DNA of 50,788 nucleotides from Vibrio sinaloensis DSM 21326 (lineage in GTDB: Bacteria; Pseudomonadota; Gammaproteobacteria; Enterobacterales; Vibrionaceae): assembly GCF_000189275.1 (NCBI RefSeq), contig NZ_AEVT01000013.1:1-50788 (forward strand), given 5' to 3'. Positions 26,846 to 37,705 of this stretch are shown here, one piece after another (within the stretch, counting starts at the first letter, position 1; each line of letters starts with the position of its first letter). The position numbers and the translations under genes were made by a program. A model generated the notes under the pieces. That model had not been told where the DNA came from, made no database searches, and saw nothing but the letters and a program-made list of their open reading frames with translations.

Positions 26846-28090
26846 TTGTTCTCTTCTTTATCTCTGTTTATCGGTGGACGTTTTAGCCGAGCAAAGCAAC
26901 GCAACAAGATGGTGTCATTCATTTCTCTGTCTTCAACCATAGGTATTACAGTGGGAGTGGCGGTCATTATTATTGGTCTTTCAGCAATGAATGGATTCGA
27001 GCGAGAACTGAAAGACCGCGTGTTATCGGTTATCTCGCACGGTGAGTTTGAAGGAGTTCGCGGGCCAATTGAAGAATGGCAATCTGTAGTCAATCAAGCG
27101 GAAAAACATCCCAAAATAGAGGCCGCCGCTCCATTTGTGAAACTCACGGCGTTGGCCGAAAAAGGTCAGCAACTCAAAGCCATTGAGGTGAGAGGTGTCG
27201 ACCCTGAGCAAGAGACGCGTGTATCCAATTTAAGTCAATACATTGATCCTATGGTGTGGCAGCAGTTTGAGCCTGGTAACAAGCAAGTCATCCTAGGCCA
27301 AGGTGTCGCGAACTTATTGGGTGTGGATGTTGGGGATTACCTTACCCTGATGATTCCGACGGCTGGCTCAACGACGAAAGTTCAGGCGCCTAAGCGGGTT
27401 AGGGTACAGGTCGCTGGACTACTTACCTTGAATGGTCAAATTGATCATAATTTGGCGCTGGTGCCTCTTGCCGACGCACAGCAATACGCCAAGCTAGGTA
27501 GCGGTGTGTCAGGTGTTGCGCTTAAGGTGACGGATGTTCTTAACGCAACTCAAATTGTGCGTGAGGTAGGGAATACGCTGGATGTCTATGTATATTTACG
27601 TAGCTGGCAACAAAAGTACGGCTTTCTCTATCGCGATATTCAGCTGGTCAGAACAATCATGTATTTGGTGATGGTTCTTGTTATTGGTGTGGCCAGTTTT
27701 AATATCGTTTCTACCCTCATGATGGCAGTAAAAGACAGGGCGTCTGAGATCGCTATCTTGAGAACCATGGGGGCAACCGATGGTTTGGTAAAACGAATTT
27801 TTGTTTGGCAGGGTGTCTTCTCTGGGGTGTTAGGCAGTATTGTTGGCAGTATTGTTGGCGTTGTGGTGGCAGTGAACTTAACGTCTTTGATTAAGCAATT
27901 GGAGCAATTGATTGGTCACCAGTTTTTGTCAGGCGACATCTATTTTGTCGACTTCCTACCTTCCCAAGTCAATGTGGCAGATGTGGTGCTTGTCTCATCG
28001 ACCGCGATCATTTTGAGTTTACTGGCGACTTGGTACCCAGCCTCTCGAGCCAGCAAATTAAATCCGGCAGCGGTGCTCAGTTCTAAATAG
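26846..28090 (+). CDS. lolE: Lipoprotein-releasing system permease LolE
   Basis: A 414-residue partner of LolC with the same topology: one N-terminal membrane segment near 22-45, a periplasmic domain that receives lipoproteins, and three C-terminal segments from about 270 onward. It begins LSLFIGGRFSRAKQRNKMVS, typical for LolE. Translation starts at a TTG, with AGGGGAGG inside the end of lolD as ribosome-binding site. A strong terminator follows, so lolCDE is probably one complete operon. Confidence 0.96.
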   Translation: MFSSLSLFIGGRFSRAKQRNKMVSFISLSSTIGITVGVAVIIIGLSAMNGFERELKDRVLSVISHGEFEGVRGPIEEWQSVVNQAEKHPKIEAAAPFVKLTALAEKGQQLKAIEVRGVDPEQETRVSNLSQYIDPMVWQQFEPGNKQVILGQGVANLLGVDVGDYLTLMIPTAGSTTKVQAPKRVRVQVAGLLTLNGQIDHNLALVPLADAQQYAKLGSGVSGVALKVTDVLNATQIVREVGNTLDVYVYLRSWQQKYGFLYRDIQLVRTIMYLVMVLVIGVASFNIVSTLMMAVKDRASEIAILRTMGATDGLVKRIFVWQGVFSGVLGSIVGSIVGVVVAVNLTSLIKQLEQLIGHQFLSGDIYFVDFLPSQVNVADVVLVSSTAIILSLLATWYPASRASKLNPAAVLSSK

Positions 28091-28098
28091 CAAAAAAC

Positions 28099-28124
28099 AA
28101 AAAAGGACCTAACGGTCCTTTTTT
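28099..28124 (+). terminator. Terminator of lolCDE
   Basis: An AAAAAAGGACC/GGTCCTTTTTT hairpin with a TAAC loop, nine bases past the lolE stop. The symmetrical A/T flanks allow function on both strands, so it may also end the DUF2062 transcript. Confidence 0.92.
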
Positions 28125-28190
28125 CATACTTAGCTTCTCAGTAGTTACAATTTTGCTGCGGTCGGCCATTGGTATTCGTCAATGCGATTT

Positions 28191-28721
28191 TTATTTTTTA
28201 AGTAAGCCGCCTAATCTGATTTTTCTCTTCTGCCAACTGCGCACCACTGAGTAGCGCCACAGGGCTTTAATTCCGAAAAACCCGACAATCGCAGAAACCA
28301 CTCCACAGATCAGGCAACCAAGTAGGAATGGAGGACCGATAGTATGCATTTGGTGGAGAATAAACTCCCATGAAAGCTCAAAGTGAAATGGCTGAGGAGG
28401 TACATGCATTGCCCAAGCGCCCACTTTATAGGCAAAGTAAAACAGCACGGGCATGGTAATAGGGTTACTGACCCAAACTAGGGCAACAGAAAGCGGCAGG
28501 TTGACCCCACAAACGATCGCAAGGCCAGCGGACATGATCATTTGGCTCGGTAAGGGCACAAAAGCCATAAATAGTCCAACGGCAAAAGCGCCAGCGGCTG
28601 AGCGTCGGTTGAGGCACCAAAGGTTGGGGTTATAAAGCACATTGCCAAAAATCTTGAGCGCTTTTTGACGCTTAATAACTTCGTGGTCAGGCATGAAGCG
28701 CTTAATAAACTTTCTTGGCAT
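28191..28721 (-). CDS. DUF2062 membrane protein
   Basis: A 176-residue inner-membrane protein of the DUF2062 family, common in Gammaproteobacteria and of unknown function. The basic N-terminus (about 1-40) is followed by three or four hydrophobic segments, with the conserved VSNPITMPVLFYFAYKVG near residues 84-101. The ATG is only eight bases from the divergent comEC start, so its promoter must overlap comEC coding sequence. No ribosome-binding site is visible before this ATG; M10 is an alternative start. Confidence 0.85.
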   Translation of the reverse strand: MPRKFIKRFMPDHEVIKRQKALKIFGNVLYNPNLWCLNRRSAAGAFAVGLFMAFVPLPSQMIMSAGLAIVCGVNLPLSVALVWVSNPITMPVLFYFAYKVGAWAMHVPPQPFHFELSWEFILHQMHTIGPPFLLGCLICGVVSAIVGFFGIKALWRYSVVRSWQKRKIRLGGLLKK

Positions 28722-28729
28722 AGGGGACT

Positions 28730-30970
28730 ATGGCTCTCTTGTTAAATTACTGGACGCTTGCTTCGTTCTCGATCGTTATCGTTTCAGCCAGTCAATGGCC
28801 AGCCATGCCTACTTGGCACTGGATCGTTCCTTGTATTGGGGCGCTATTTATCGCGGTGAACGTTAGGGCGTTACGCACATTACTCGGTCCATGTTGCGCA
28901 TGTGTAGTGATACTGGCACACGGTAACCTAGTTCGCCACCAAACAGTCGAGCTTTTTAAAGCAGGTTCGGATATTACCATAAATGCAGAGGTTGACAGCT
29001 TTTTTAAACAAATAAGTCACGGCTTTCAAGGCCGAGCAGTGATTAGATCAATCAATGGCGAAAGATTGAACATTTTTCAGAGGCCAACAGTCTGGTTAAG
29101 GGCGCCAGTGCGATTAAGTGTTGGCGATTTGATACAAGTGAAAGTGCGCTTGAAGCCAGTCATCGGTACGCTTAATCAAGTTGGATTCGATGTCGAAAAG
29201 TTAGCATACGTTCGATCAATAAGGGCGCGAGCCACCGTTGTAGAGGGGGAGAGTTATTATATAACAAGCACGTTACCGTGGCGGACATCGCTTTTTCAGC
29301 GAGTTGGGACGCAAACGCAGCATCTCCCTCATCAAGGGCTTATCAAAGCGCTGTTGTTTGGGGTACGCGACAGTATTCCTGAGTCGGTTCAGTCAGGCTT
29401 GCAGCGTAATGGTTTGAACCATCTAGTGGCAATCTCGGGTTTGCACGTGGGTATTATGTACGCGGTTGGGTGGTTTGTCGGCGGACTGCTCCTCAGGCTT
29501 GATGGCAGATTTCATTTTGCTCCTATGCTTTGTGGTGTTGCCATAGCAAGCTTTTACGCCTATCTCGCTGGATTTTCCGTTCCCACTCTTCGTGCACTGT
29601 TAATGTGTTTATTGGTGAACATTTTATTGCTTAGCAATGTGAGGTTAACCAAAACATCCAGTTGGTTGCTCATTTTAGCTTTGCTACTTCTTATTTGGCC
29701 GCAAGCTGCGATTGATCCCAGCCTTTGGTTATCCATGTACGCTGTGGCTATCATTATGTTGTTTTTGTCTTTTCGGCTTTTTGACCGTTCAGCTGTGCTA
29801 AAGGCCATCGGTTTACAAATCTGCATAGTCGGCTTGATGTTTCCCATCATAGCATTGGTGTTTGGTGGGATAAGTGCGACTGGACTTCTTTATAACTTGG
29901 TATTTGTGCCATGGTTTAGCCTCATAGTCGTTCCCATCACTTTTCTTGCACTTGCTTCAGCGCCATGGTCGTTTGTGGCTGAGCGCCTTTGGTGGTGTTC
30001 TGACTGGAGCTTGAATGTGGTGGTTAAGGCTGTCGACTTCTCCTTGTATGGTTGGCTGCCTATCTCGCAAGCGCAACTCTCAATCTTGGTTGTGATGCTA
30101 GTGCTGTTAGTGATAAGCGTCTGGCTAGATAGAAAAGCGATTTTATTGGCCATGATTATCGCTTTTTTGGGGCTTACTGACTGGCAGCCTAGATGGCGTT
30201 GGCAACTGAATGTGTTTGATGTCGGTCATGGGCTCGCGGTTGCTATCGTGCAAGGTAACCGAGCTTTTCTCTATGACACAGGAGCTTCTTGGCAAACGTC
30301 TAGCTACGTTCAGCAACTGCTTAATCCTTGGTTTCGATATCGCGGTGTGACTGAACTTGATTACTTCTTTGTCAGCCATTTTGATAACGACCACTCAGGT
30401 GGCTGGAAGGACGTTTTGCAAACTTGGCAACCTAATCATTTTGTTACTAGTCAACATCTAGCGATCTCACAGCCATGCACTGCTGGTCGAGTTTGGCAGT
30501 GGGGCGTGCTAGAAATTGAAGCATTATGGCCACCTGTGCAGGTATCTAGGGCCTACAATCCGCAGTCCTGCGTCCTTAAACTGACGGATAAGGAGAGCAA
30601 AATTAGCCTGTTGTTGCCAGGGGACATCGAAAAAATAGCGGAATGGATGCTGCTTAAAACGGCGGACAAGCTCAATAGTGACATCGTACTTGCTCCGCAC
30701 CATGGCAGCCGAAGCTCATCGGGGAAAAGGTTTATCGACGCTGTGTCTGCGCAACTTGCTATTGGCTCTAGTGCTTTCCATGGTAGATGGAATTTACCTA
30801 GTAAAGAGGTGGTGCAAGCGTACCGCAATCAAGGTAGCGAGTGGCTCGATACTGGGTCTTCAGGTCAGATAATGGTTAACTTTTATTCTGATCAGTTCCA
30901 AGTACGACAACTTAGACAGCTGAAAGGTCGGGCTTGGTATAGGCAGATGCTTCGCAAGGGAGTAGAATAG
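28730..30970 (+). CDS. comEC: DNA uptake channel ComEC/Rec2
   Basis: A 746-residue inner-membrane protein that carries single-stranded DNA into the cytoplasm during natural transformation. An N-terminal hydrophobic and OB-like region (DUF4131) is followed by the polytopic Competence domain (about 190-480), including [18 protein letters not shown]. The C-terminal metallo-beta-lactamase-like domain has [10 protein letters not shown] near 548-557 and APHHGSRSS near residue 650, so the metal-binding histidines look intact. Vibrios are chitin-induced transformers, which fits a functional gene. It is first in the comEC-msbA-lpxK-ycaR-kdsB series, as in E. coli. AGGGGA is only two bases from the ATG, so a TTG at 28739 is a possible start. 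Confidence 0.94.
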   Translation: MALLLNYWTLASFSIVIVSASQWPAMPTWHWIVPCIGALFIAVNVRALRTLLGPCCACVVILAHGNLVRHQTVELFKAGSDITINAEVDSFFKQISHGFQGRAVIRSINGERLNIFQRPTVWLRAPVRLSVGDLIQVKVRLKPVIGTLNQVGFDVEKLAYVRSIRARATVVEGESYYITSTLPWRTSLFQRVGTQTQHLPHQGLIKALLFGVRDSIPESVQSGLQRNGLNHLVAISGLHVGIMYAVGWFVGGLLLRLDGRFHFAPMLCGVAIASFYAYLAGFSVPTLRALLMCLLVNILLLSNVRLTKTSSWLLILALLLLIWPQAAIDPSLWLSMYAVAIIMLFLSFRLFDRSAVLKAIGLQICIVGLMFPIIALVFGGISATGLLYNLVFVPWFSLIVVPITFLALASAPWSFVAERLWWCSDWSLNVVVKAVDFSLYGWLPISQAQLSILVVMLVLLVISVWLDRKAILLAMIIAFLGLTDWQPRWRWQLNVFDVGHGLAVAIVQGNRAFLYDTGASWQTSSYVQQLLNPWFRYRGVTELDYFFVSHFDNDHSGGWKDVLQTWQPNHFVTSQHLAISQPCTAGRVWQWGVLEIEALWPPVQVSRAYNPQSCVLKLTDKESKISLLLPGDIEKIAEWMLLKTADKLNSDIVLAPHHGSRSSSGKRFIDAVSAQLAIGSSAFHGRWNLPSKEVVQAYRNQGSEWLDTGSSGQIMVNFYSDQFQVRQLRQLKGRAWYRQMLRKGVE

Positions 30971-31001
30971 GAGGATTATTGTAAGAAAAATAAGCATTTT
31001 T

Positions 31002-32750
31002 ATGTCTCTCGATAAAGATGAAACAACCTGGAATACCTTTAAACGCTTGTGGACGTATATTCGTCTCTATAAAAAAGGCTTGGTTGTCGCTGTTATTGCT
31101 CTGGTATTAAACGCCGCCGCGGACACGTATATGGTGTCATTGTTAAAGCCACTACTTGACGAAGGCTTTGGTAACGCGGAGTCCAATTTCTTAAAAATCC
31201 TACCTTTGATCATATTAGCGGTAATGTTCGCGCGTGGAGTGACGAGCTTCGTTTCTACCTACTGCTTGAGTTGGGTGTCAGGCAATGTGGTTATGCAAAT
31301 GCGAAGGATGATCTTTAATCACTTCATGCAAATGCCGGTTAGCTATTTCGATAAAGAATCCCCGGGCGCTTTGCTATCTCGTATCACCTATGACTCAGAA
31401 CAAGTGTCAGCTGCGACCAGTAAAGCTCTTGTGAGTATCGTCCGAGAAGGTGCAAGTATCATCGGTCTACTGGTGTTGATGTTTTGGAACAGTTGGCAGC
31501 TGTCTTTGGTACTGATTGTGGTTGCGCCGGTTGTTGCGTGGGTTATTGGCGTGGTCTCTAAGCGTTACCGCCGCATCAGTAAAAACATGCAAACGGCAAT
31601 GGGTAAAGTTTCTGCCTCTGCCGAACAAATGCTGAAAGGACACAAAGTCGTGCTGAGTTACGGTGGTCATGAAATTGAACGTGAACGCTTTAATAAAGTC
31701 AGCAATCAAATGCGTCAGCAGTCGATGAAGTTCATTACTGCTCATGCGATTGCTAACCCAGTGACGCAAATGATCGCGTCGCTTGCTTTGGTTGCCGTCC
31801 TGTTTTTGGCGAGCTTCGACGAGATCCGTAATCAACTGACTCCGGGTACGTTTACGGTCATCTTCTCCGCGATGTTTGGCTTGATGCGCCCATTGAAGGC
31901 GATAACTAACGTTGTGTCACAGTTCCAACGTGGTATGGCAGCAAGCCAAACCTTGTTTGCACTCATGGATCTTGACACTGAAGTGGACAAAGGCCAACAC
32001 CAAGCAGATAAAGTGCGTGGCAACGTTGAAGTGAAAGACGTTACGTTCACCTATGAAGGCAAAGATAAGCCCGCCTTGAATCAGGTTAGTTTTAACATTC
32101 CACAAGGTAAGACGGTCGCTCTAGTTGGGCGCTCAGGCTCCGGTAAGAGTACGATTGCTAATTTATTTACCCGTTTCTACGATGTTGATTCTGGTGTGAT
32201 TAGCCTAGATGGTCACGACATCCGTGACTATACCCTAAGCAATCTGAGAACTCATTTTGGCCTAGTGTCACAAAACGTCCATCTGTTCAACGACACGATC
32301 GCCAATAATATCGCTTATGCGACCAATGGTGAGTACAGCAGAGAGCAGATCGAACACGCGGCTAAGTTAGCTCATGCCATGGACTTTATCGATAAGCTTG
32401 AAGATGGCTTAGACACAATGGTTGGCGAAAATGGTGCAAGTTTATCAGGTGGTCAGCGTCAGCGAATTGCTATTGCTCGAGCGCTGCTTCGTGATGCGCC
32501 AGTGTTAATTCTTGATGAAGCAACATCTGCGCTCGATACGGAGTCAGAGAAAGCCATTCAGTCTGCACTTGATGAGTTACAAAAAGATAAAACGGTACTG
32601 GTTATTGCTCACCGCTTATCGACCATTGAACAAGCTGATGAAATCCTTGTTGTTGATGAAGGCGAGATTATTGAGCGCGGTTCTCACCAAGCGCTGCTTG
32701 AGAAAGATGGCGCCTATGCGCAGCTCCATCGCATTCAGTTTGGCGACTAG
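31002..32750 (+). CDS. msbA: Lipid A-core flippase MsbA
   Basis: A 582-residue homodimeric ABC exporter that flips lipid A-core to the periplasmic face of the inner membrane. Six membrane segments lie in the first 320 residues. The ATPase has Walker A (GRSGSGKST) near 376-384, the signature LSGGQRQR near 480-487 and Walker B with glutamate ([12 protein letters not shown]) near 498-509. A very strong AGGAGG is 27 bases before this ATG, too far for normal use, and no good site lies nearer. It is followed by lpxK after three bases. Confidence 0.96.
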   Translation: MSLDKDETTWNTFKRLWTYIRLYKKGLVVAVIALVLNAAADTYMVSLLKPLLDEGFGNAESNFLKILPLIILAVMFARGVTSFVSTYCLSWVSGNVVMQMRRMIFNHFMQMPVSYFDKESPGALLSRITYDSEQVSAATSKALVSIVREGASIIGLLVLMFWNSWQLSLVLIVVAPVVAWVIGVVSKRYRRISKNMQTAMGKVSASAEQMLKGHKVVLSYGGHEIERERFNKVSNQMRQQSMKFITAHAIANPVTQMIASLALVAVLFLASFDEIRNQLTPGTFTVIFSAMFGLMRPLKAITNVVSQFQRGMAASQTLFALMDLDTEVDKGQHQADKVRGNVEVKDVTFTYEGKDKPALNQVSFNIPQGKTVALVGRSGSGKSTIANLFTRFYDVDSGVISLDGHDIRDYTLSNLRTHFGLVSQNVHLFNDTIANNIAYATNGEYSREQIEHAAKLAHAMDFIDKLEDGLDTMVGENGASLSGGQRQRIAIARALLRDAPVLILDEATSALDTESEKAIQSALDELQKDKTVLVIAHRLSTIEQADEILVVDEGEIIERGSHQALLEKDGAYAQLHRIQFGD

Positions 32751-32753
32751 CGC

Positions 32754-33761
32754 GTGATAGAGAAAATCTGGTTTGAAAACCACCCGCTTAAGTATCTGCT
32801 ATGGCCGCTGTTGTGGCCACTTAGCTTAATATTTTCCTCGATTAGCCAGAAGCGCCGCCGAGCTTATCAGAGCGGAGAGAAAACCAGTTATCGAGCTCCG
32901 GTTCCTGTGGTCATCGTGGGTAATATTACCGCTGGTGGCAATGGTAAAACTCCAGTAGTGATTTGGTTGGTTGAGAAGCTGCAAAGCTTGGGCTATTCGC
33001 CTGGGGTCGTTTCGCGCGGCTATGGTGCCAAAGCGCCGCAGTACCCGCTGGTCGTTGATGATGCTACAACGCCAAAGCACTGTGGTGATGAGCCTAAACT
33101 TATCTTTAAACGGACGGGCGCACCTGTTGCGGTGTCCCCGGTACGAAGTGAAGCAGTGGAGGCTTTGCTTCCAATGGGGGTAGACATCATCATAACTGAT
33201 GATGGTTTGCAGCATTACGCGCTTCAACGTGATATTGAGATAGCGGTGGTTGATGGTAAACGCCGATTTGGCAATCAATGTCTGCTCCCTTTAGGCCCGT
33301 TACGTGAAACGGTAAATCGGCTTGAAGAGGTTGATCTCATTATTACCAATGGGGGGCAAGCGAGAGCTGGAGAGGCACCAATGACGCTAGAGCCCGCACT
33401 TGCTGTTAATATGAGAACAAAACAGCAAGTCAGCGTGAGTGAGTTGCCAGAGTTGGTTGCGATGGCAGGAATTGGTCATCCTCCACGCTTTTTTGCCACA
33501 TTGAAACAGTTACAAGCAAGCCTAGTGTTTACGCAAGGGTTTGCCGATCATAAAGATTTTGAACCGTCACAATTAGAAGCATTGGCTGAGCGAGGCAAGC
33601 ATCTGATCATGACAGAAAAAGACGCAGTAAAATGTGCGGATTATGCGCAAGACAATTGGTGGTACCTTCCTGTGACTGCCAACTTCCCGCTAGAAAATGA
33701 ACAGCACATTTTGAAAACAATACAAGAGGTTAAGGAAAGGTATGGATCATCGTCTACTTGA
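32754..33761 (+). CDS. lpxK: Tetraacyldisaccharide 4'-kinase LpxK
   Basis: A 335-residue inner-membrane kinase that phosphorylates the 4' position of the lipid A precursor, the sixth step of the Raetz pathway. The N-terminal MIEKIW and a membrane segment near 14-30 match E. coli. Walker A ([12 protein letters not shown]) is near 57-68 and DDGLQH near 150-155. The GTG start is three bases after the msbA stop. The last 20 bases overlap ycaR. Essential in most Gram-negative bacteria. Confidence 0.96.
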   Translation: MIEKIWFENHPLKYLLWPLLWPLSLIFSSISQKRRRAYQSGEKTSYRAPVPVVIVGNITAGGNGKTPVVIWLVEKLQSLGYSPGVVSRGYGAKAPQYPLVVDDATTPKHCGDEPKLIFKRTGAPVAVSPVRSEAVEALLPMGVDIIITDDGLQHYALQRDIEIAVVDGKRRFGNQCLLPLGPLRETVNRLEEVDLIITNGGQARAGEAPMTLEPALAVNMRTKQQVSVSELPELVAMAGIGHPPRFFATLKQLQASLVFTQGFADHKDFEPSQLEALAERGKHLIMTEKDAVKCADYAQDNWWYLPVTANFPLENEQHILKTIQEVKERYGSSST

Positions 33762-33921
33762 GATCGTGGCATGTCCTGTATGCAAAGGTAAGCTAACTTT
33801 TGATAAAGATAAGCAAGAGCTGATCTGTAAACTAGACCGTTTGGCTTACCCTATTAAGGAAGGCATTCCGGTATTGCTGGAGCCAGAAGCTCGTAAAATG
33901 AGCATGGATGAGGGGCGTTAA
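33742..33921 (+). CDS. ycaR: YcaR, small Trm112-like zinc-ribbon protein
   Basis: A 59-residue protein found by reading between lpxK and kdsB. It begins [18 protein letters not shown] and has the CPVCKG knuckle (C11, C14) plus C29, with the conserved [18 protein letters not shown] stretch near residues 34-51. This is the Trm112/UPF0434 family. In E. coli ycaR lies at the same place, before kdsB. Role unknown; a structural or metal-binding partner is plausible. TAAGGAAAGG lies just upstream of the ATG. The stop TAA overlaps the kdsB ATG by one base (TAATG), which suggests coupled translation. Confidence 0.93.
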   Translation: MDHRLLEIVACPVCKGKLTFDKDKQELICKLDRLAYPIKEGIPVLLEPEARKMSMDEGR

Positions 33922-34676
33922 TGTCATTCACTGTTATTATCCCAGCTCGGTATCAATCGAGTCGTTTACCAGGTAAACCCTTAGCTGATATTGCTGGTAA
34001 ACCTATGATCCAATGGGTTTACGAGCAAGCGCAGCAAGCGGGAGCTGATCAAGTGATTGTCGCCACTGATGATGTTCGAGTCGAGCAAGTGGTCACGGAG
34101 TTTGGTGGTCAGGTTTGTATGACATCTCCAGACCATGAGTCGGGCACAGAGCGATTGGCGGAAGTGGTTAAGCTAATGAACATTGCGGAAGACCACATAA
34201 TCGTTAATGTTCAAGGTGATGAGCCGCTTATTCCTCCTGCTATCATTCGTCAAGTTGCTGACAACCTTGCTAATAGCCGTGCTCCAATGGCGACGCTAGC
34301 GGTTGAAATTGCCGATGAATCTGAAGTCTTTAACCCAAATGCTGTAAAAGTACTGACGGATAAAGATGGTTACGCGATGTACTTCAGTCGCGCGACGATC
34401 CCGTGGGATCGTGACAACTTTGCCTTAGAGAACAAAAAGATTGCTCAACCATTGATGCGACATATTGGTATATACGCTTACCGAGCTGGCTTCATCAATA
34501 CCTATATCAACTGGGAGCCTACAGCGCTAGAGCGAATTGAGTGCTTAGAGCAGTTACGTGTGCTTTGGTATGGTGAGAAGATTCATGTAGAAGTGGCAAA
34601 AGAGTCTCCGGCGGCTGGTGTGGATACTCCTGAGGATCTAGAGGCAGTGAGAGCGCTGGTTGCAAAGCTGCAATAG
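33921..34676 (+). CDS. kdsB: CMP-KDO synthetase KdsB
   Basis: A 251-residue cytoplasmic enzyme that activates 3-deoxy-manno-octulosonate (KDO) with CTP for attachment to lipid A. The nucleotide-binding N-terminus ([16 protein letters not shown], residues 5-20) and the [11 protein letters not shown] motif near 95-105 are as expected. Length is typical. It is last in the comEC-msbA-lpxK-ycaR-kdsB series, which thus places lipid A phosphorylation, KDO activation and flipping on one transcript. A strong bidirectional terminator follows. Confidence 0.97.
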   Translation: MSFTVIIPARYQSSRLPGKPLADIAGKPMIQWVYEQAQQAGADQVIVATDDVRVEQVVTEFGGQVCMTSPDHESGTERLAEVVKLMNIAEDHIIVNVQGDEPLIPPAIIRQVADNLANSRAPMATLAVEIADESEVFNPNAVKVLTDKDGYAMYFSRATIPWDRDNFALENKKIAQPLMRHIGIYAYRAGFINTYINWEPTALERIECLEQLRVLWYGEKIHVEVAKESPAAGVDTPEDLEAVRALVAKLQ

Positions 34677-34696
34677 ACAATTGCTGATTCTAATGT

Positions 34697-34727
34697 AAAA
34701 AAAAGGCCCATTTTTAGGGCCTTTTTT
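34697..34727 (+). terminator. Shared terminator of kdsB and spoVR
   Basis: An AAAAAGGCCC/GGGCCTTTTT stem around a T-rich loop, with A and T tracts on both sides, between convergent stops. Confidence 0.93.
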
Positions 34728-34747
34728 GTTTGGGGGAGGGATGGCGA

Positions 34748-36286
34748 TTAAATCTTACCATCGTAGTCATTGCGTTTCGGGCAGGTACTAAGAATTTCTC
34801 TGCGACCAGTTTCTTTCACTTCCTCAAGAATGATGTCGAAGCCCCATAGACGATACATGTGCTTTAATACTTCGTCGTAGCTTTCATCTAATGGAATTCG
34901 ATCATGAGGGACGTATTGGAGTGTGAGAGATCGATCTCCGCGCACATCCACATTAAACACTTGAATGTTCGGTTCGAGGTTGCTCAGATTATATTGCGCG
35001 GCGAGCTTCTCGCGGATTGCTCGGTAGCCAGTGTCATCATGAATGGCACTCACTTCGATGTAGTTTTTCCGATCATCATCAACGATGGCGAATAGCTTAA
35101 AGTCACGCATCAATTTGGGTGACAAATACTGGCTAATAAAGCTCTCGTCTTTGAAGTTTTGCATTGCAAAATGGACCGCATCAAGCCAATCTGTACCGGC
35201 CAAATCTGGGAACCACTCTTTATCTTCCTCGGTTGGCTCCTCACAAATACGACGTATATCCCTAAACATAGCAAAACCAAGCGCATACGGATTAATACCG
35301 CTGAAGTAAGGACTGTTGTATGGTGGCTGCGCAACCACCCCTGTATGGCTGTGGAGAAATTCAAGAATGAATCTATCGGTCACCAAACCTTCATCGTAAA
35401 GGTGGTTGAGTATGGTGTAATGCCAATACGTCGCCCAACCTTCGTTCATTACCTGAGTCTGTTTCTGTGGGTAAAAGTACTGACTGATTTTACGCACGAT
35501 TCGGACAATTTCTCGTTGCCATGATTCAAGCAGTGGTGCGTGCTTTTCAATGAAATACAGGATGTTTTCTTGCGGCTCACTAGGGAAGCGAACCTTTTGG
35601 TCTTCTGGCTCTACGTTTGACTTGGGCACTGTTCGCCACAAATCATTAACTTGAGATTGAAGATAGGCCTCGCGCTCTTCTTGGCGCGATTTCTCTTCAG
35701 CAATAGAGATTTTTTCAGGGCGTTTGTATCTATCAACACCAAAGTTCATCAGTGCATGACACGAATCAAGCAGCTCTTCGACTTCTTTCTCGCCATACTT
35801 TTGCTCACACTCGGCAATGTAGTTTTTCGCGAAGAGCAGGTAATCGATAATAGAACTCGCATCTGTCCAGGTTTGGAACAGATAATTACCTTTGAAAAAT
35901 GAGTTATGCCCGTAACATGCATGCGCCATAACTAGAGCTTGCATGGTTACCGTATTCTCCTCCATCAGGTAGGCAATACAAGGGTTTGAGTTAATGACGA
36001 TTTCATAAGCTAGGCCCATTTGTCCATGTTTGTAGCCTTGCTCAGTTTGAATGAATTTTTTACCAAATGACCAATGGTTGTAATTGATTGGCATACCAAT
36101 ACTCGAGTAGGCATCCATCATTTGCTCAGATGTAATGACTTCTATCTGATTAGGGTAAGCGTCCAATCGATAGTGGTCTGCGACGCGCTTTATCTCCTTG
36201 TGGTAGCGGTCAAGTAGATCAAACGTCCAATCAGGGCCGTCTGGCAGCGCTTTGTTTTTGGTTGGCTTCTTAGTTTTCGTTGTCAT
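34748..36286 (-). CDS. spoVR: SpoVR family protein (YcgB)
   Basis: A 512-residue cytoplasmic protein of the SpoVR/YcgB family. In spore formers SpoVR affects the cortex, but in Gammaproteobacteria the role is unknown and expression is tied to RpoS and starvation. The conserved YGHNSFFKGNYLF stretch is near residues 125-137 and NEGWATYWHY near 282-291. It starts nine bases after yeaH, so yeaG-yeaH-spoVR is one unit. In E. coli ycgB is instead beside fadR and far from yeaGH; here it is joined to its functional partners. Confidence 0.94.
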   Translation of the reverse strand: MTTKTKKPTKNKALPDGPDWTFDLLDRYHKEIKRVADHYRLDAYPNQIEVITSEQMMDAYSSIGMPINYNHWSFGKKFIQTEQGYKHGQMGLAYEIVINSNPCIAYLMEENTVTMQALVMAHACYGHNSFFKGNYLFQTWTDASSIIDYLLFAKNYIAECEQKYGEKEVEELLDSCHALMNFGVDRYKRPEKISIAEEKSRQEEREAYLQSQVNDLWRTVPKSNVEPEDQKVRFPSEPQENILYFIEKHAPLLESWQREIVRIVRKISQYFYPQKQTQVMNEGWATYWHYTILNHLYDEGLVTDRFILEFLHSHTGVVAQPPYNSPYFSGINPYALGFAMFRDIRRICEEPTEEDKEWFPDLAGTDWLDAVHFAMQNFKDESFISQYLSPKLMRDFKLFAIVDDDRKNYIEVSAIHDDTGYRAIREKLAAQYNLSNLEPNIQVFNVDVRGDRSLTLQYVPHDRIPLDESYDEVLKHMYRLWGFDIILEEVKETGRREILSTCPKRNDYDGKI

Positions 36287-36295
36287 ACGGCCTCC

Positions 36296-37567
36296 CTAAG
36301 CAGTCTCTTTTTTGAAAAGTTCTCTAAAGACAGGGAAGATATCCTCAACGCTGCGGATGTTTTTCATCGCAAAGTTCGGGAATGCCTCGCCCAATTTTTC
36401 ATACTCGTGCCATAGGGTTTGATGAGAACGACGAGTGATTTCAATATAGGAGTAGTACTGGCAATTTGGCAGTAAGTTTTTGGTGAGTAGTTCACGACAG
36501 CGAGGTGAGTCATCGGCCCAGTTATCACCGTCTGACGCTTGTGCAGCGTAGATGTTCCACTCTCCGACGGGGAATCTGTCTGCGATGATCTCATTCATCA
36601 GCTTAAGAGCACTGGAGACTATGGTGCCACCTGTTTCTTGAGAGTAGAAGAACTCATGCTCATCAACTTCTTTGGCTTGGGTGTGATGGCGAATGAAAAC
36701 CACTTCAACGTTTTCATAAGTTCGGGTTAAAAATAGGTAGAGTAATACATAAAAGCGTTTGGCAATGTCCTTAGTTGCTTGGTCCATTGAACCGGATACG
36801 TCCATTAGGCAGAACATCACAGCCTGACTGGAAGGGACTGGTCGACGCTCATAGTTTTTAAATCGTAAATCAAAGGTATCGATAAAAGGGACGGTATCGA
36901 TCTTACGACGCAATGCCTTAATCTCTTCTTGCAACCTTTTCTCTTCAAGCATTTGTGCAGGTTCACTCATTTTGACTTGATCGAGCTCTGCTTCCAGTTC
37001 TCGCAACATGCGCTTTTTACCCGCCGTCATGGCGGTACGACGCGCTAAAGATTGTTGCAGTGATTTTACGATTGCAATGTTGGCCGGAACACCTGCGGTT
37101 TGATAACCTGCTCTGTGTGTTTTCCATTCGGTAATTTTGGCGATTTGGTTCTTTTCTAGGTTAGGTAATTCAAGATCTTCAAAAAGAATATCTAGGTATT
37201 CATCTTTTGAAATCTGAAACACAAATTCATCTTGGCCTTCGCCATCTGGGCTGGCATCTCCTTCGCCTGAGCCTCCTCCTTGACCTCCACCTTTAGGGCG
37301 TTCAATTTTGTCTCCGGTAATAAACTGGTCATTCCCCGGATGAACGCGCTCTTTAAGGCCTCCTTTACCTTGATGAAAAACAGGCTCTTTGATGTCCTTG
37401 TGCGGAATCGCAACGTCTTCGCCCGTTTCCGTATTGGTAATTGAACGGCGATTCACCGCATCTGCAACAGATTCTTTAATCTGCTCTTTGTGACGACGTA
37501 AAAAGCGCTGGCGGTTAACAGCACTCTTATTTTTGCCGTTTAGTCGTCGGTCAATAAACTGCGCCAT
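36296..37567 (-). CDS. yeaH: YeaH/DUF444 von Willebrand factor A-like protein
   Basis: A 423-residue cytoplasmic protein of the DUF444 family, always found with the PrkA-type kinase YeaG. A basic N-terminal region and a Gly-rich acidic stretch (about 85-110, with [15 protein letters not shown]) come first. A VWA-like domain then carries the metal-site motif DVSGSMD near 253-259. Such domains usually mediate metal-dependent protein contacts. In E. coli yeaGH responds to nitrogen starvation and RpoS. A 138-base spacer with a perfect hairpin separates it from yeaG upstream. Confidence 0.95.
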   Translation of the reverse strand: MAQFIDRRLNGKNKSAVNRQRFLRRHKEQIKESVADAVNRRSITNTETGEDVAIPHKDIKEPVFHQGKGGLKERVHPGNDQFITGDKIERPKGGGQGGGSGEGDASPDGEGQDEFVFQISKDEYLDILFEDLELPNLEKNQIAKITEWKTHRAGYQTAGVPANIAIVKSLQQSLARRTAMTAGKKRMLRELEAELDQVKMSEPAQMLEEKRLQEEIKALRRKIDTVPFIDTFDLRFKNYERRPVPSSQAVMFCLMDVSGSMDQATKDIAKRFYVLLYLFLTRTYENVEVVFIRHHTQAKEVDEHEFFYSQETGGTIVSSALKLMNEIIADRFPVGEWNIYAAQASDGDNWADDSPRCRELLTKNLLPNCQYYSYIEITRRSHQTLWHEYEKLGEAFPNFAMKNIRSVEDIFPVFRELFKKETA

Positions 37568-37631
37568 GAGTCACCCCTTATTCGCACCGTGAAACTTAAC
37601 GTTTCTACGAATCTATATCGCATCCAATCCC

Positions 37632-37654
37632 CTACCAGAGCGAGGCTCTGGTAG
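37632..37654 (-). other. Intercistronic hairpin between yeaG and yeaH
   Basis: A perfect ten-base-pair stem (CTACCAGAGC/GCTCTGGTAG) with a three-base loop and no T-tract on either strand. It lies between two genes read in the same direction, so RNA stabilisation or processing is more likely than termination. Confidence 0.75.
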
Positions 37655-37705
37655 GTACTGCATCGGTTGTCCTTCGGCGTTGAAGGAAGTTTCGTTAACT
37701 GCTTC

